Source: Pseudarthrobacter sp. NS4 (GTDB lineage Bacteria > Actinomycetota > Actinomycetes > Actinomycetales > Micrococcaceae). Taken from it: a stretch of DNA of 64,000 bases. The DNA is taken from NCBI RefSeq assembly GCF_024758005.1, contig NZ_CP103288.1, positions 2,170,001 through 2,234,000 of the forward strand, given 5' to 3'. Shown piece after piece: positions 25,457 through 36,466 of the stretch. Made by a program: the position numbers and the translations under genes. Below the pieces are notes generated by a model. It saw only the letters and a list, made by a program, of their open reading frames with translations, made no database searches and was not told where the DNA came from. Positions within the stretch are counted from its first letter, which is position 1. The number at the start of each line of letters is the position of its first letter.

Positions 25457-26362
25457 TCAGGGCCTGTCCTGGCCCCGCCGCTTGAGATAGCGCTCAAATT
25501 CCCGCGCAATGGACTCGCCGGTGGCTTCGGGCAGGTCAGCGGTGTCCTTGGCTTCTTCCAGCTGCCGGACATACGCCGCGATTTCGGGGTCTTCGGTGGC
25601 GAGTTCATCCACGCCCCGCTCCCAGGCGTCCGCTTCCTCCGCCAGTTCGTGGGTGTCCAGCGGGACCTGGAGCAATTCCTCTATACGGTGCAGAAGCGCA
25701 AGCTGGGCCTTCGGCGAGGGGGCTTGGGCCACATAGTGCGGAACGGCGGCCCAAAGCGAAACCGTGGGGAGCCCTGCGAGCAGTGCAACCTCGGACAGGA
25801 CACCCACGATGCCCACAGGGCCTTCATACTGTGAGGCTTCCAGGTTCATGCGTTCCCGCAGCGGGGCGTCGTCGGACGATGTGCTCACGGGAATCGGCCT
25901 GCTGTGCGGGACATCGGCAAGCAGCGCCCCGACCAGGACTACATAATCCACATTCAGGGCTTCCGCGTGGACCAGCAGCTCGGCGGTGTAGGCGCGCCAT
26001 TTATAGGACGGCTCGGTGCCCTGGACGAAGATGACGTCCACGTTGGAGTTGGGTGCACTGGCCTTGTAAATCCTCGTGGAGGGCCATTTGATCTTGCGCT
26101 CACCGGCAGCATTCCTGCGGACGGTGGGCCGCGTGAACTGAAAGTCGTAATACTCGTCGGCGTCTATGGATGCGACTTTCTTGCCGCCCCACAGCTTGTT
26201 CAGGTACCGCAAGGAATCGCTCGCGGCTTCGCCGGCGTCGTTCCAGCCTTCAAAGGCGGCAAGCATCACTGTTACGCGCTGTCCGTCAGCCACTGGCTGC
26301 AGGAACCGTTCCCGCTCGGGTCCGGCACCCGGTTCGGCGGTGTCTCCCTCGAAGCTATTCAT
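25457..26362 (-). CDS. PAC2 family protein
   Basis: Product of 301 residues. The PAC2 (proteasome assembly chaperone 2-like) fold covers about 25-260: ERVTVMLAAFEGWNDAGEAA, ADEYYDFQFTRPTV, IFVQGTEPSYKWR, YVVLVGALLADVPHSRPIP and SVGL-like LPTVSLWAAVPHYVAQAPSPKAQLALL. The last 40 residues are acidic. PAC2 proteins are conserved beside proteasome genes in actinobacteria; their role in assembly is not proven. The gene lies about 2 kb from the Pup-proteasome locus. Divergent from the HAD gene. Confidence 0.9.
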   Translation of the reverse strand: MNSFEGDTAEPGAGPERERFLQPVADGQRVTVMLAAFEGWNDAGEAASDSLRYLNKLWGGKKVASIDADEYYDFQFTRPTVRRNAAGERKIKWPSTRIYKASAPNSNVDVIFVQGTEPSYKWRAYTAELLVHAEALNVDYVVLVGALLADVPHSRPIPVSTSSDDAPLRERMNLEASQYEGPVGIVGVLSEVALLAGLPTVSLWAAVPHYVAQAPSPKAQLALLHRIEELLQVPLDTHELAEEADAWERGVDELATEDPEIAAYVRQLEEAKDTADLPEATGESIAREFERYLKRRGQDRP

Positions 26363-26368
26363 TTCTTC

Positions 26369-26374
26369 ACCCTA
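26369..26374 (-). promoter_or_regulatory. -10 element of the PAC2 gene
   Basis: Minus-strand TAGGGT, six bases (GAAGAA), then ATG at 26362. Confidence 0.5.
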
Positions 26375-26500
26375 CGTCCAAGGACGTTCCCTGCGCATGG
26401 AATGAAGCGCCGCAAAATGCGTGGAAGCCCGCACACGAAGCAGAATTTGACGCCATATTCGCCAAGGGCGTAGCACGCAGGGGCGTCCAGCATGTCCCCG

Positions 26501-26506
26501 TAGACT
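26501..26506 (+). promoter_or_regulatory. -10 element of the HAD phosphatase gene
   Basis: TAGACT, six bases (TGGGGC), then ATG at 26513. Confidence 0.5.
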
Positions 26507-26512
26507 TGGGGC

Positions 26513-27253
26513 ATGCGATCGCCAGCTTCCAGTTCCCCACTCAAAGCCGTCCTCTGGGATATGGACGGCACCATCGTGGACACGGAACCCTACTGGATTG
26601 CCGCTGAACGGGCCCTCGTGGAGGCACATGGCGGAACGTGGTCGCATGAGCAGGCCATGCAGCTGGTGGGCCAGTCACTCACTTTTTCCGCCGGACTCCT
26701 CCAGCAGGCCGGTGTGGAACTGGAGATCCGCCAGATCATCGACACCCTCACGGCAGCAGTTATCAGCAGCATCAAGCAGCAGGTGCCCTGGCGGCCCGGC
26801 GCCCGGGAACTGCTGGAAGACCTTCACGTGGCCGGGGTGCGGTGCGCCCTCGTCACCATGTCCGAGGGTCCGCTCGCACGGCAGGTGGTGGACAGCCTTC
26901 CCCGTCCATACTTCGAAGTGCTCGTAACCGGAGATACCGTCTCCCAGGGAAAGCCACACCCCGAGGCGTACCTGACAGCCGTGGAACGGCTGCAGGAGGC
27001 CGATCCTGACCTGGCTATCCAGCACTGCGTCGCCCTCGAAGACTCCGCGCCTGGCGTCGCGGCGGCTGTAGCGTCCGGGGTTGCCACGGTGGCAATACCG
27101 CACATCGTCCCGCTGCCCCAGGACAACCGCTATACGGTCTGGGAATCACTGGCCGGCCGCTCCCTCTCCGACCTTGACGCCCTGCTCCGGGCGCGCCCGG
27201 CTTCCGCTGCCCCGGCAGGGGCCGCATCCGCTGTCGGGACCGCCCGTGACTGA
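26513..27253 (+). CDS. HAD-superfamily phosphatase (beta-phosphoglucomutase-like)
   Basis: Product of 246 residues. HAD motif I is WDMDGTIVDTEPY (nucleophile Asp16, acid/base Asp18), followed by a helical cap (about 25-90), motif II VTMSEG (Thr replaced in part), motif III KPHPEAY and motif IV LEDSAPGVAAAVASG. Subfamily IA, typical of sugar-phosphate or 2-phosphoglycolate phosphatases; the substrate is unknown. Its stop overlaps the start of the site-2 protease gene by eight bases. Confidence 0.88.
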   Translation: MRSPASSSPLKAVLWDMDGTIVDTEPYWIAAERALVEAHGGTWSHEQAMQLVGQSLTFSAGLLQQAGVELEIRQIIDTLTAAVISSIKQQVPWRPGARELLEDLHVAGVRCALVTMSEGPLARQVVDSLPRPYFEVLVTGDTVSQGKPHPEAYLTAVERLQEADPDLAIQHCVALEDSAPGVAAAVASGVATVAIPHIVPLPQDNRYTVWESLAGRSLSDLDALLRARPASAAPAGAASAVGTARD

Positions 27254-28412
27254 ACCCGGCACTCCTGCCCGCCGCGAAGGCATCCCCCTTGGCAGAATCG
27301 CCGGCGTTCCGGTGGTGCTCGCCTACTCATGGTTCATCATTGCCGCTTTCACGGTGATTGTTTACGGACCGGTGCTCGACCGCAGCAATCCCGCCCTCGG
27401 CGCCACCGCTTACATCGTCGCTTTCGCCTACGCAGTCCTGCTCCTGATTTCGGTCCTGGTCCACGAACTCGCCCACGCGCTGACCGCCAGGATCTACGGA
27501 TGGCCAACCCAGAAAATCGTGCTCAACCTCTGGGGCGGCCACACCCAGTTCGAAAGCTTCACCGCCTCCCCGGGAAGATCGGTGCTGGTGGCATTGGCCG
27601 GTCCGGCTGCAAACTTTGTCCTGGCCGGGGGCGCCTGGCTGGTCCTGGGCACGGACAGCCTCGGGAGCGTTGCCGAAATACTCATCAACATCTTTATGTG
27701 GGCCAACTTCCTGATCGCTGTTTTCAATGTGCTCCCGGGCCTTCCGCTGGATGGGGGGCGCCTCGTCGAATCCGCGGTGTGGAAGGCCACCGGGAGCCAA
27801 GCAAAGGGAACGGTTGCTGCCGGTTGGGGCGGTCGGATCATCGTGATCGCAATCTCCTACTGGTTCATCCTCCGGCCACTCCTGGCCGGCAATGAGCCCG
27901 ACTTCAGCCTGGTGTTGATCACTGTCCTCGTCGGCGGGTTCCTTTGGATGGGGGCCTCCGCATCCATCCAGCAGGGAACGCTCCGCGCCAGGCTGCCGTT
28001 GGTGACGGCGGCGGGCCTTTCGACGCCGGCCGTAGGGCTGCCCTTTACGGCTTCAGTCCAGGACGTCATCCGCCAGGGCGCACCCGGAACAACCTCCGTT
28101 GTGGTGTACGGACCGGACGGGCGGCCGCAGGGTGTCGTGGATCCCGCCGCGCTGGCTTCCGTTCCGCCGGACGCAGCAGATTCCACCCCCATCACGGCAG
28201 TGGCCTTTGCCCTGGCTCCCGGAGCCCACGTCCCTGAATGGTCGAAAGGACAGGAGCTCATTTCCTTCCTGTCCCAGCTCGAAGGGCGCCACTACGCCGT
28301 GGTGGACCACAACGGCAGGGTTACCGGACTGCTGTCCCAGGATGCTGTGGTGGCCGCCATCACAGGAAAGCGGCAGCGGCCCGATAAACGTCCGCAGGGC
28401 CAGAACCGGTAG
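27246..28412 (+). CDS. Site-2 protease family protein with CBS domains
   Basis: Product of 388 residues from GTG 27246, which overlaps the HAD gene. Zinc ligands are HELAH (73-77), and the second motif is NVLPGLPLDGGRLVES in a later helix. Six helices cover about 22-240. A CBS-domain pair occupies about 245-380 (PFTASVQDVIR, ISFLSQLEGRHYAVVDHNGRVTGL). Intramembrane protease of the SpoIVFB-like group; the CBS domains suggest control by adenine nucleotides. Lies directly upstream of trmI. Confidence 0.9.
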   Translation: MTEPGTPARREGIPLGRIAGVPVVLAYSWFIIAAFTVIVYGPVLDRSNPALGATAYIVAFAYAVLLLISVLVHELAHALTARIYGWPTQKIVLNLWGGHTQFESFTASPGRSVLVALAGPAANFVLAGGAWLVLGTDSLGSVAEILINIFMWANFLIAVFNVLPGLPLDGGRLVESAVWKATGSQAKGTVAAGWGGRIIVIAISYWFILRPLLAGNEPDFSLVLITVLVGGFLWMGASASIQQGTLRARLPLVTAAGLSTPAVGLPFTASVQDVIRQGAPGTTSVVVYGPDGRPQGVVDPAALASVPPDAADSTPITAVAFALAPGAHVPEWSKGQELISFLSQLEGRHYAVVDHNGRVTGLLSQDAVVAAITGKRQRPDKRPQGQNR

Positions 28413-28509
28413 AGTTACCTGCCGGTGTGCATTGCCGCCGCAGAAGCCACAATGTCTGTTAAGGACATACATGCGTTGGCACCACAGGTTTACAGGAGCG
28501 AGGAACATC

Positions 28510-29574
28510 ATGAGCAGCGAAACTGCCGTCAATGAAGCCACGGCAGCAGCCCAGGCCGGTGCTGCCGCCGGCAGCTCGCAGCCGGTGGGCGCTGCCCGCC
28601 GCCGTGGCCCCTTCCGGGAAGGCGAACGGGTCCAGCTGACCGACGAGCGCGGGCGGATGAACACCATCACCCTCGAACGCGGCGGGGCCTTCCACACCCA
28701 CCGCGGCTTCCTGAACCACGATGACATCATTGGCAAGGTAGACGGTTCGGTCGTGGTTAACAATGTGGGCCAGCAGTACCAGACCCTGCGCCCGCTGCTC
28801 TCAGACTTCGTCCTGTCCATGCCGCGGGGCGCCGCCGTCGTCTATCCAAAGGACGCCGGCCAGATCGTCACCATGGCTGACATCTTCCCTGGCGCGCGCG
28901 TCGTTGAGGCCGGCGTTGGCTCGGGCGCCCTCTCGATCTCACTTCTCCGCGCGGTGGGTGACCAGGGCTACCTGCACTCCTTCGAGCGGCGTGAAGAGTT
29001 CGCCGATATCGCCCGTGGAAACGTGGAAACGATTTTCGGCGGGCCGCACCCTGCCTGGCAGATCTCCCTGGGTGACTTCCAGGAAGAAGTTGTCCGCAGT
29101 GAGGCGCCGGGCTCGGTGGACCGCGTGGTGCTGGACATGCTCGCCCCCTGGGAATGCCTCGACGCCGTGGCCACCGTTCTTGCACCGGGCGGTGTCTGGA
29201 TCAACTACGTGGCCACCGTCACACAGCTCTCCCGGACAGCAGAGGCCATCCGGGCAGACGGCCGGTTCACGGAACCCGACGCCTGGGAATCCATGGTCCG
29301 CGGCTGGCACCTTGAAGGACTTGCTGTCCGGCCCGACCACCGGATGGTGGCCCACACAGGCTTCCTCCTGGTGACCCGCCGGCTGGCCGACGGCGTCACC
29401 GGCATCTCGGTGAAGCGGCGCCCGTCGAAGACCGAATTCAATGAAGAGGACGTCAACGCCTGGACGCCCGGAGCCGTGGGGGAGCGGCTCGTGTCGGACA
29501 AGAAGCTGCGGCGGGCTGCCCGCGACGCCATCGCCGGGACCAATGTCAGGGACGCTCCGGAGGTCACGAACTAG
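28510..29574 (+). CDS. trmI: tRNA (adenine-58-N1)-methyltransferase
   Basis: Product of 354 residues from ATG 28510 (GAGGAAC upstream). N-terminal beta domain (about 30-110) with GPFREGERVQLTDERGR, then a Rossmann methyltransferase with VVEAGVGSGALSISLLRA (SAM-binding motif I), VDRVVLDMLAPWE and GGVWINYVATVTQL. TrmI makes m1A58 in the T loop of tRNAs as a tetramer. In actinobacteria the gene is the usual first neighbour of the proteasome locus, as here. The C-terminal 40 residues are a basic extension. Confidence 0.93.
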   Translation: MSSETAVNEATAAAQAGAAAGSSQPVGAARRRGPFREGERVQLTDERGRMNTITLERGGAFHTHRGFLNHDDIIGKVDGSVVVNNVGQQYQTLRPLLSDFVLSMPRGAAVVYPKDAGQIVTMADIFPGARVVEAGVGSGALSISLLRAVGDQGYLHSFERREEFADIARGNVETIFGGPHPAWQISLGDFQEEVVRSEAPGSVDRVVLDMLAPWECLDAVATVLAPGGVWINYVATVTQLSRTAEAIRADGRFTEPDAWESMVRGWHLEGLAVRPDHRMVAHTGFLLVTRRLADGVTGISVKRRPSKTEFNEEDVNAWTPGAVGERLVSDKKLRRAARDAIAGTNVRDAPEVTN

Positions 29575-29655
29575 TCCACATTTCGGGAGTCTCCATCCCT
29601 ACCTGCCATCTTGGGGCTAATGTCTTAATAGAAGCGCAGGAAGGGGCTGATACAA

Positions 29656-31407
29656 ATGGAGACTCCAAACCAGGACTCCGGACGTACACCGGCAGAGCAG
29701 TCTGCCGCCAATGACCTCTCGGTTGCCGACCGCCAGGTCAACATCCTCCGGGACAAGCTCAGGCACATCGACCGCCAGTTGGCTGCGGCAACGCAGAACA
29801 ACACCAAGCTGGTCAGCATGCTCGAGACCGCGAAGGCCGAGATTCTGCGGCTCAAGAACGCGTTGGACCAGGAAGGGCAGCCGCCGTACAGCTTCGGCAC
29901 GATCCTTCAGCTGAACCCGAAACGGCAGCCCACTCCGGGCAGCAGCGGGCAGGCGGCCACGGAGGAATCGGCGGACATCTTCAACGCCGGCCGGAAAATG
30001 CGGGTGGGCATCAGTCCTCTCGTCAACATCAATCAGCTCGCCGTGGGCCAGGAAGTCCTGCTCAATGAAGCACTGCTCATTGTGGCCGGGCTCGGATATG
30101 AGCGCGCCGGCGAATTGGCCACGCTGAAGGAGATGCTCGGCGCAGACCGTGCATTGGTTGTGGGACGGGCCGACGAAGAGCGCGTCGTCCGGCTCTCCGG
30201 TGCCCTCCTCCTGGAAAAGCTCCGCGTAGGGGACGCGCTGTCCATTGATTCGCGGACCGGCTACGCCCTGGAAAAGGTGCCCCGGTCCGAGGTGGAAAAC
30301 CTGGTCCTGGAGGAAGTCCCCGACATCACCTACGAGGACATTGGTGGGCTGGGGCCGCAAATCGAGCAGATCCGCGACGCCGTCGAACTGCCTTTCCTCC
30401 ACCCGGACCTCTACCGGGAACACGGGCTCAAGGCGCCCAAGGGCATCCTGCTGTACGGCCCTCCGGGCTGTGGCAAGACCCTCATCGCCAAGGCCGTGGC
30501 CAATTCACTCGCCGCCCGCGCCGCGGAGCGTTCAGGCAATGTGGACCTCAAGAGCTACTTCCTCAACATCAAGGGCCCCGAACTCCTGGATAAGTATGTC
30601 GGGGAAACGGAGCGGCACATCCGGCTGATCTTCTCCCGGGCCAGGGAAAAGGCCTCCGACGGCAGCCCGGTAGTGGTGTTCTTCGACGAGATGGATTCAC
30701 TGTTCCGCACCCGCGGCACCGGCATTTCTTCCGACGTCGAGACAACCATCGTTCCCCAGCTCCTCAGCGAGATCGATGGCGTGGAGCGGCTCGATAACGT
30801 GATCGTAATCGGCGCGTCCAACCGTGAGGACATGATCGACCCCGCGATCCTCCGCCCCGGCCGGCTGGACGTCAAAGTCAAGATCCACCGTCCGGACGCG
30901 GAAGCTGCGGCCGACATTTTCAACAAGTACATCACCACGGACCTTCCGTTCCACGAGTCTGACCTGGCGGAGCACGACGGCGATGTCCAGGCGACCGTAG
31001 ATGCCATGGTCCAGCGGACAGTAGAGGCGATGTACTCGACGGACAAGTCGAACGAGTTCCTGGAAGTCACGTACGCCAACGGCGACACCGAGATGCTGTA
31101 CTTCAAGGACTTCAACTCCGGCGCCGTGGTCCAGAACGTGGTGGACCGGGCCAAGAAGTACGCCATCAAAGACCTTCTGACCACGCACCAGAAGGGGCTG
31201 CGGATAGAGCATCTGCTGCGGGCTGTGGTGGACGAGTTCCGTGAACACGAGGACATGCCCAACACCACCAATCCCGACGACTGGGCCCGTATCTCCGGCA
31301 AGAAGGGCGAGCGGATCACCTACATCCGCACCATCGTCCAGGGCAAGGCCGGCCAGGAACCCGGCAAATCGATTGAAACCATGCCCACCACGGGACAGTA
31401 TCTATGA
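29656..31407 (+). CDS. arc: Proteasomal AAA ATPase (Mpa/ARC)
   Basis: Product of 583 residues, the hexameric unfoldase that captures pupylated proteins and feeds them to the 20S core. An N-terminal coiled coil (about 25-75) binds Pup, followed by a double OB domain (about 80-240) and an AAA+ module with Walker A GPPGCGKT (about 268-275), Walker [12 protein letters not shown] (about 336) and ILRPGRLD. The C-terminus is TGQYL, the penultimate-Tyr motif that docks into the proteasome alpha ring. SD GGAAGGGG. Overlaps dop by four bases. Confidence 0.97.
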   Translation: METPNQDSGRTPAEQSAANDLSVADRQVNILRDKLRHIDRQLAAATQNNTKLVSMLETAKAEILRLKNALDQEGQPPYSFGTILQLNPKRQPTPGSSGQAATEESADIFNAGRKMRVGISPLVNINQLAVGQEVLLNEALLIVAGLGYERAGELATLKEMLGADRALVVGRADEERVVRLSGALLLEKLRVGDALSIDSRTGYALEKVPRSEVENLVLEEVPDITYEDIGGLGPQIEQIRDAVELPFLHPDLYREHGLKAPKGILLYGPPGCGKTLIAKAVANSLAARAAERSGNVDLKSYFLNIKGPELLDKYVGETERHIRLIFSRAREKASDGSPVVVFFDEMDSLFRTRGTGISSDVETTIVPQLLSEIDGVERLDNVIVIGASNREDMIDPAILRPGRLDVKVKIHRPDAEAAADIFNKYITTDLPFHESDLAEHDGDVQATVDAMVQRTVEAMYSTDKSNEFLEVTYANGDTEMLYFKDFNSGAVVQNVVDRAKKYAIKDLLTTHQKGLRIEHLLRAVVDEFREHEDMPNTTNPDDWARISGKKGERITYIRTIVQGKAGQEPGKSIETMPTTGQYL

Positions 31408-33077
31408 CGGCTGCACCGGAACCCGCCGCCGGGGGCGCGCTCCCGGCCGGCGGGGCCATGCGGGTCATGGGCGCGGAAACGGAGTATGGCATCCATGCTC
31501 CGTCCGCCCCTTCGGCCAACGCGACCATGATGAGCGCACGGGTGGTGCAGGCGTACGCCCAGGTCACCAGGCAGCGTGCTGCCGGAGGAGCGGAGACCCG
31601 CTGGGACTACACGGATGAAGAGCCGCTGCACGACGCCCGGGGATGGACAGTTGACCGCGGGTCGGCCCACCCCAGCCAGCTGACAGACCAGCCGCCCGTA
31701 CTCGATGCGGAAGCCGTGGCCCTCGCCTACGGCCGTGAGGAACTCGAACTCGATGGCCAGGACGAGTCCGGCACGCTCCTGATGAACATGGTCCTCGGCA
31801 ACGGCGCACGGCTGTACGTCGACCATGCCCATCCTGAATACTCAAGCCCCGAGGTGACCAATCCGCGCGATGCCGTCACGTGGGATGCCGCCGGGGATCT
31901 GGTGGCGCTGGCAGCGGTCCGGCGGCTGGCGTCTGACCCGGACCTTCCGCACGTGAATCTCTACAAGAACAACACGGACAACAAGTCCGTCTCCTACGGC
32001 TCCCACGAGAACTACCTCATGCCACGGTCGGTCCCGTTCGGCGACATCGTGCGGGGCCTGACTCCCTTCTTCGTCACCCGCCAGATCATCTGTGGCGCGG
32101 GCCGGCTTGGAATCGGACAGGACAGCTCGGTGCCGGGCTACCAGATCAGCCAGCGTGCAGACTTCTTTGAAGCCGAAGTGGGCCTGGAAACAACCATCCG
32201 CAGGCCCATCATCAATACCCGGGACGAGCCGCACGCCACGGCGGACAAGTACCGGCGCCTGCACGTCATCATCGGTGATGCGAACCTCAGCCAGGTGTCC
32301 AACTACCTGAAGTTCGGTGCCACAGCCTTGGTCCTTAGCCTCATCGAGGCAGGACTGGCGCCAAAAGTTGAGGTGTACGAACCTGTCCAGGCTCTCCAGG
32401 CGGTAAGCCATGACACGTCGCTCACGGCAAAGCTGCGGTTGCTGGACGGCAGGCGGGTCACCGCCCTTGACCTGCAGTGGATGTACCACGAGGCCGCAGC
32501 CAAGCTCGCCCAGGACACCGGTGTAGGCGACCCCTTGGACGGCGACGGACACACGCACGATGTCCTGGACCGGTGGGCCACCGTCCTCACCCAGCTGGAC
32601 AGTGACAGGGCGGCGGCGTCCAGCTCGGTTGAATGGCTCGCCAAGCTCTCCCTTTTGGACGGGTACCGCCAGCGCGACGGACTCGAATGGAACGACGCCC
32701 GCCTGGGCCTCGTGGACCTGCAGTGGGCTGACATCCGGCCGGAAAAAGGCCTGTACTACCGGTTCCTGGCCAGGGACAGGATGCAAAGGATTGTCGACGA
32801 CGCCGCGATCGCTTCCGCGGTGGGTGAACCGCCGCCGGACACACGCGCCTTCTTCAGAGGCAAGTGCATCAGCAGCTTCGGCAAAGACGTGGTGGGCGCG
32901 AGCTGGGACTCAGTCATCTTCGACGTGCCCGGGTACGGACGCCTTCAGCGTGTCCCGACGCGGGAGCCACTTCGGGGAACCAAAGCCCTCACCGGAGCGT
33001 TATTCCAGCGCTATCGGGAAGCAGGGCCGTTCCTCGCGGAGCTCCTTGGACACAACAACGCTCCGCCTGCGGCATAA
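31404..33077 (+). CDS. dop: Depupylase / Pup deamidase
   Basis: Product of 557 residues, overlapping arc (ATGA). Dop deamidates the C-terminal Gln of Pup to Glu and also removes Pup from substrates. It has the carboxylate-amine-ligase fold shared with Paf[11 protein letters not shown] (metal/ATP Glu), [30 protein letters not shown] and [11 protein letters not shown]. The region after the first Glu-rich strand contains the Dop-specific insertion (about 40-85) that PafA lacks. Encoded with its substrate Pup immediately downstream. Confidence 0.96.
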   Translation: MTAAPEPAAGGALPAGGAMRVMGAETEYGIHAPSAPSANATMMSARVVQAYAQVTRQRAAGGAETRWDYTDEEPLHDARGWTVDRGSAHPSQLTDQPPVLDAEAVALAYGREELELDGQDESGTLLMNMVLGNGARLYVDHAHPEYSSPEVTNPRDAVTWDAAGDLVALAAVRRLASDPDLPHVNLYKNNTDNKSVSYGSHENYLMPRSVPFGDIVRGLTPFFVTRQIICGAGRLGIGQDSSVPGYQISQRADFFEAEVGLETTIRRPIINTRDEPHATADKYRRLHVIIGDANLSQVSNYLKFGATALVLSLIEAGLAPKVEVYEPVQALQAVSHDTSLTAKLRLLDGRRVTALDLQWMYHEAAAKLAQDTGVGDPLDGDGHTHDVLDRWATVLTQLDSDRAAASSSVEWLAKLSLLDGYRQRDGLEWNDARLGLVDLQWADIRPEKGLYYRFLARDRMQRIVDDAAIASAVGEPPPDTRAFFRGKCISSFGKDVVGASWDSVIFDVPGYGRLQRVPTREPLRGTKALTGALFQRYREAGPFLAELLGHNNAPPAA

Positions 33078-33162
33078 ACCGCGCCAGACGACCGCTACCG
33101 TGGCAGGATGGGGATATCGGAGGATCCGCCGGATCCGATGACTGACAAAGGGAGGGGTAACG

Positions 33163-33366
33163 ATGGCAGGCCAGGAGCAGCAGCAGCCGCAATCACGCGA
33201 CAGCCAGGTCGACGAAGACATTCCTGAGGCGCCGCCCGCACCGCCGGAAGCCCAGGCTTCGGCATCCACGGAAGGCGTGGACGACCTGCTCGACGAAATC
33301 GACGGCGTCCTGGAATCCAACGCTGAAGAATTCGTCCGGGCGTTCGTCCAAAAAGGCGGCCAGTAA
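33163..33366 (+). CDS. pup: Prokaryotic ubiquitin-like protein Pup
   Basis: Product of 67 residues, disordered at the N-terminus (Gln/Pro/Ala-rich). The C-terminal half is the conserved Pup helix (VDDLLDEIDGVLESNAEEF, VRAFVQKGG) that binds the Mpa/ARC coiled coil. It ends in GGQ, so Dop must deamidate it before PafA can attach it to a lysine. SD GGGAGGGG-like sequence before the ATG. Confidence 0.97.
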   Translation: MAGQEQQQPQSRDSQVDEDIPEAPPAPPEAQASASTEGVDDLLDEIDGVLESNAEEFVRAFVQKGGQ

Positions 33367-33446
33367 CCCGGACCGGAGGGTGGCGGAAGCCCCGGACGGC
33401 CGGAATCTGTACCTACGTTGAAGTACCACGTTCAAGGAGTGCATGA

Positions 33447-34268
33447 GTGCAGGAATCAACCGCCAACCAGGTAGCCGCAAACGCCACCTCGTCCTTTACC
33501 GAACACCTGCAGCGGGACCGGCCGGAGCTTCTGCCCTTTGACCGGTCTTATCAGGGCGGTGCGTCCGCGGCCGCTCCGCTGCAGGTGCCGCACGCCACCA
33601 CCATTGTTGCCATGAGCTACGACGGCGGAGTGCTGATGGCCGGGGACCGGCGGGCCACCATGGGCAACGTCATAGCCAGCAGGCACATCGAGAAGGTGTT
33701 CCCCGCAGACCGGTTTTCGGTGCTGGGCATCGCAGGAACTGCCGGCATAGCCATTGACCTCACGCGGCTGTTCCAAGTGGAACTCGAGCACTACGAAAAG
33801 ATCGAAGGCACGCTCCTCAGCCTCGAAGGCAAGGCCAACAGGCTCGGGGCCATGATCCGCGGCAACCTCCCGCTCGCCCTGCAAGGCCTGGCCGTAGTAC
33901 CCCTTTTCGCCGGTTTCGACAACAGCGCCGGTGTGGGCAGGCTCTTCTCCTACGACGTCACCGGCGGCAGGTACGAGGAACACGAACATCACACGGTAGG
34001 GTCCGGGTCCGTCTTCGCCCGGGGAGCCCTGAAAAAACTATGGCGGCCCAATCTCAATGCCGCCGAGGCCCTCTCCGTCGCAGTGGAATCCCTGTACGAC
34101 GCCGCAGACGACGATTCAGCCACCGGTGGCCCCGACACCGTCCGCCAGCTCTGGCCGGTGGTGTACACAGTAGACAGCTCGGGCGCCCGCCGTGTTCCCG
34201 ACCCCGAACTCGCGGCTGCCTCAAGGAACGTCATCGAAGCCCGCACCGCTGCCGGACGGGAGGCCTGA
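33447..34268 (+). CDS. prcB: Proteasome subunit beta
   Basis: Product of 273 residues from GTG with AAGGAG upstream. Catalytic subunit of the 20S core. A propeptide of about 50 residues ends at HA; autocleavage should expose Thr51 of [12 protein letters not shown] as the N-terminal nucleophile. Lys in DRRATMGN and the typical SGD-like loop are present. The usual order prcB-prcA follows, with prcA starting two bases after the prcB stop codon. Confidence 0.97.
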   Translation: MQESTANQVAANATSSFTEHLQRDRPELLPFDRSYQGGASAAAPLQVPHATTIVAMSYDGGVLMAGDRRATMGNVIASRHIEKVFPADRFSVLGIAGTAGIAIDLTRLFQVELEHYEKIEGTLLSLEGKANRLGAMIRGNLPLALQGLAVVPLFAGFDNSAGVGRLFSYDVTGGRYEEHEHHTVGSGSVFARGALKKLWRPNLNAAEALSVAVESLYDAADDDSATGGPDTVRQLWPVVYTVDSSGARRVPDPELAAASRNVIEARTAAGREA

Positions 34269-34269
34269 G

Positions 34270-34980
34270 ATGACCCAGCAGTTCTATGTCTCGCCCGAGC
34301 AGCTGATGAAGGACCGTGCGGATTTCGCGCGGAAAGGCATCGCCCGCGGCAGGTCCGTTGTGGTCATCAGCTGCGCGGACGGCATCGCGCTCGTGGCGGA
34401 AAACCCCTCACCCTCCCTGCACAAAATAGGGGAGATCTACGACAAAATCGCCTTCGCCGCCGTCGGAAAGTACAACGAGTTTGAAAGCCTCCGGCAAGCC
34501 GGCGTCAGGTACGCGGATGTCCGCGGGTACTCCTACGATCGTGAGGACGTCACCGCCCGGGGCCTGGCCAGCGTTTATGCGCAGAGCCTGGGCGCCGTGT
34601 TCACCGCAGAGCAGAAACCGTTCGAGGTGGAACTGGCGGTCGCCGAAGTCGGACCCACCCAGGAAGAGGACCACCTCTACCGGCTGACGTTTGACGGCTC
34701 CATCGCCGATGAACACAGCTTCGTGGTCATGGGCGGCCAGGCGGACAAGGTCTCTAAGGCCATCGAGGGTGGCTGGCGCAGCTCCCTCAATTTCTCCGAA
34801 GCCGTGCAGCTGGCCATGTCAGGCCTGACCCCCACGGCCGAAACAGATGAACAGGCCAAGGCATTGCCGGCAAGGGCGCTGGAAGTCGCAGTTCTGGACA
34901 GGTTGTCCGAGAGTTCCCGCGGATCCCGCCGCGCCTTCCGCCGGTTGAACGACGCGGACATCACTGCACTGCTGGCCTAG
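34270..34980 (+). CDS. prcA: Proteasome subunit alpha
   Basis: Product of 236 residues, start ATG 34270 behind GGGAGG. Structural outer-ring subunit that gates the core. The N-terminal helix [20 protein letters not shown] is the alpha-type gate/H0 segment, followed by the NTN-hydrolase fold ([49 protein letters not shown]). No catalytic Thr, as expected. Followed by pafA eight bases later. Confidence 0.96.
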   Translation: MTQQFYVSPEQLMKDRADFARKGIARGRSVVVISCADGIALVAENPSPSLHKIGEIYDKIAFAAVGKYNEFESLRQAGVRYADVRGYSYDREDVTARGLASVYAQSLGAVFTAEQKPFEVELAVAEVGPTQEEDHLYRLTFDGSIADEHSFVVMGGQADKVSKAIEGGWRSSLNFSEAVQLAMSGLTPTAETDEQAKALPARALEVAVLDRLSESSRGSRRAFRRLNDADITALLA

Positions 34981-34988
34981 GAGGACTC

Positions 34989-36353
34989 ATGGACAAGAGA
35001 ATTTTCGGGATCGAAACCGAATTCGGGATTTCGTATTCGAGTCCCGACTCCAGGCCTCTTGCTCCCGAGGAGGTGGCCCGGTACCTCTTCCGCAAGGTAG
35101 TCAGCTGGGGGCGATCCTCCAACGTGTTCCTTACCAACGGCTCCAGGCTGTACCTGGACGTCGGCTCCCACCCTGAATACGCTACGGCGGAATGTGACGA
35201 CCTTGCACAGCTGATCGCCCACGACCGTGCCGGGGAGCTGATCCTTGACGACCTCGTGGACGAGGCCCAGGCCCGGCTTGCCGCTGAAGGTTTTAACGGC
35301 ACCGTATATCTGTTCAAGAACAACACCGATTCCGCCGGAAACTCCTACGGCAGCCACGAGAACTACCTCATTCCACGCCGCGGCGAATTCTCGAGGCTGG
35401 CTGAGATCCTGATTCCGTTCCTGGTCACGCGGCAGCTCATCGCCGGCGCCGGCAAGATCCTCAAGACTCCGCATGGGGCCACCTATGCTTTCTCCCAGCG
35501 CGCCGACCACATCTGGGAGGGCGTTTCCTCCGCCACCACGCGGTCCCGTCCCATTATCAACACCCGGGACGAGCCGCACGCCGACGCCGAGTTCTACCGC
35601 CGCCTGCACGTGATTGTGGGCGACTCGAACATGTCCGAATCCACGGCCCTCATGAAAGTGGGCACCGTCGACCTTGTGCTGCGCATGATCGAAGCCGGTG
35701 TCATCATGCGGGACATGCGGATGGAAAACCCCATCCGCAGCATCCGCGAAATCTCGCACGACCTCAGTGGCAGGGCCCTTGTCCGGCTGGCCAACGGGCG
35801 CCAGCTCACCGCCCTTGAAATTCAGCAGGAGTACCTGACCAAGGTTACGGCTTTCGTGAAAGAGCATGGTGCGCACAACCCCCACGTTCCGCTGATCCTT
35901 GATCTGTGGGAGCGCACGCTTAAGGCCATTGAGAGCGGTGACTCCCGCAGCATCGACACCGAAATTGATTGGGCCATCAAGAAGAAGCTGATGGACAACT
36001 ACCGCGCGCGCCACGGGCTGGGCCTCGACGCGCCACGGATAGCCCAGCTTGACCTGACGTACCACGACATTTCCCGCGGCCGCGGCCTCTACTATCTGCT
36101 GCAGTCCCGTGGTGCCGTGCGGCGGATCGTGGATGACACTGTCATCAAGGATGCCGTTGATGTCCCGCCGCAGACCACACGCGCCAAGCTGCGAGGGGAC
36201 TTCGTACGCCGTGCCCAGGAACTGGGCCGTGACTACACGGTGGACTGGGTCCACCTGAAGCTAAACGACCGGGCCCACCAGACCATCCTGTGCAAGGATC
36301 CCTTCCGCAGCGTCGACGAGCGCGTGGACGCCCTTCTTGACTCTATGGGCTGA
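34989..36353 (+). CDS. pafA: Pup-protein ligase
   Basis: Product of 454 residues. PafA uses ATP to join the C-terminal Glu of deamidated Pup to substrate lysines. Same fold as Dop without its loop: [14 protein letters not shown] (active-site Glu), [37 protein letters not shown] and [17 protein letters not shown]-terminal domain (about 380-454) binds Pup. SD AGGAGG. Last gene of the core pup operon before the FKBP pair. Confidence 0.96.
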   Translation: MDKRIFGIETEFGISYSSPDSRPLAPEEVARYLFRKVVSWGRSSNVFLTNGSRLYLDVGSHPEYATAECDDLAQLIAHDRAGELILDDLVDEAQARLAAEGFNGTVYLFKNNTDSAGNSYGSHENYLIPRRGEFSRLAEILIPFLVTRQLIAGAGKILKTPHGATYAFSQRADHIWEGVSSATTRSRPIINTRDEPHADAEFYRRLHVIVGDSNMSESTALMKVGTVDLVLRMIEAGVIMRDMRMENPIRSIREISHDLSGRALVRLANGRQLTALEIQQEYLTKVTAFVKEHGAHNPHVPLILDLWERTLKAIESGDSRSIDTEIDWAIKKKLMDNYRARHGLGLDAPRIAQLDLTYHDISRGRGLYYLLQSRGAVRRIVDDTVIKDAVDVPPQTTRAKLRGDFVRRAQELGRDYTVDWVHLKLNDRAHQTILCKDPFRSVDERVDALLDSMG

Positions 36354-36466
36354 CACCCAGCTTCAGGGGCTATTCTGGATGAGGTCCTTTATCAGGGCCT
36401 GCCGCGATTCTGTCCGCTGCAACGCGGAGCTTCGCATCCACCCTGCCCCTACGAAAGTTCTCTTAC

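Noticed and set aside
34977-36254. Long open frame (425 codons) on the minus strand
   Set aside because: Exactly antisense to pafA and lacking any family resemblance; an artefact of high GC codon use.
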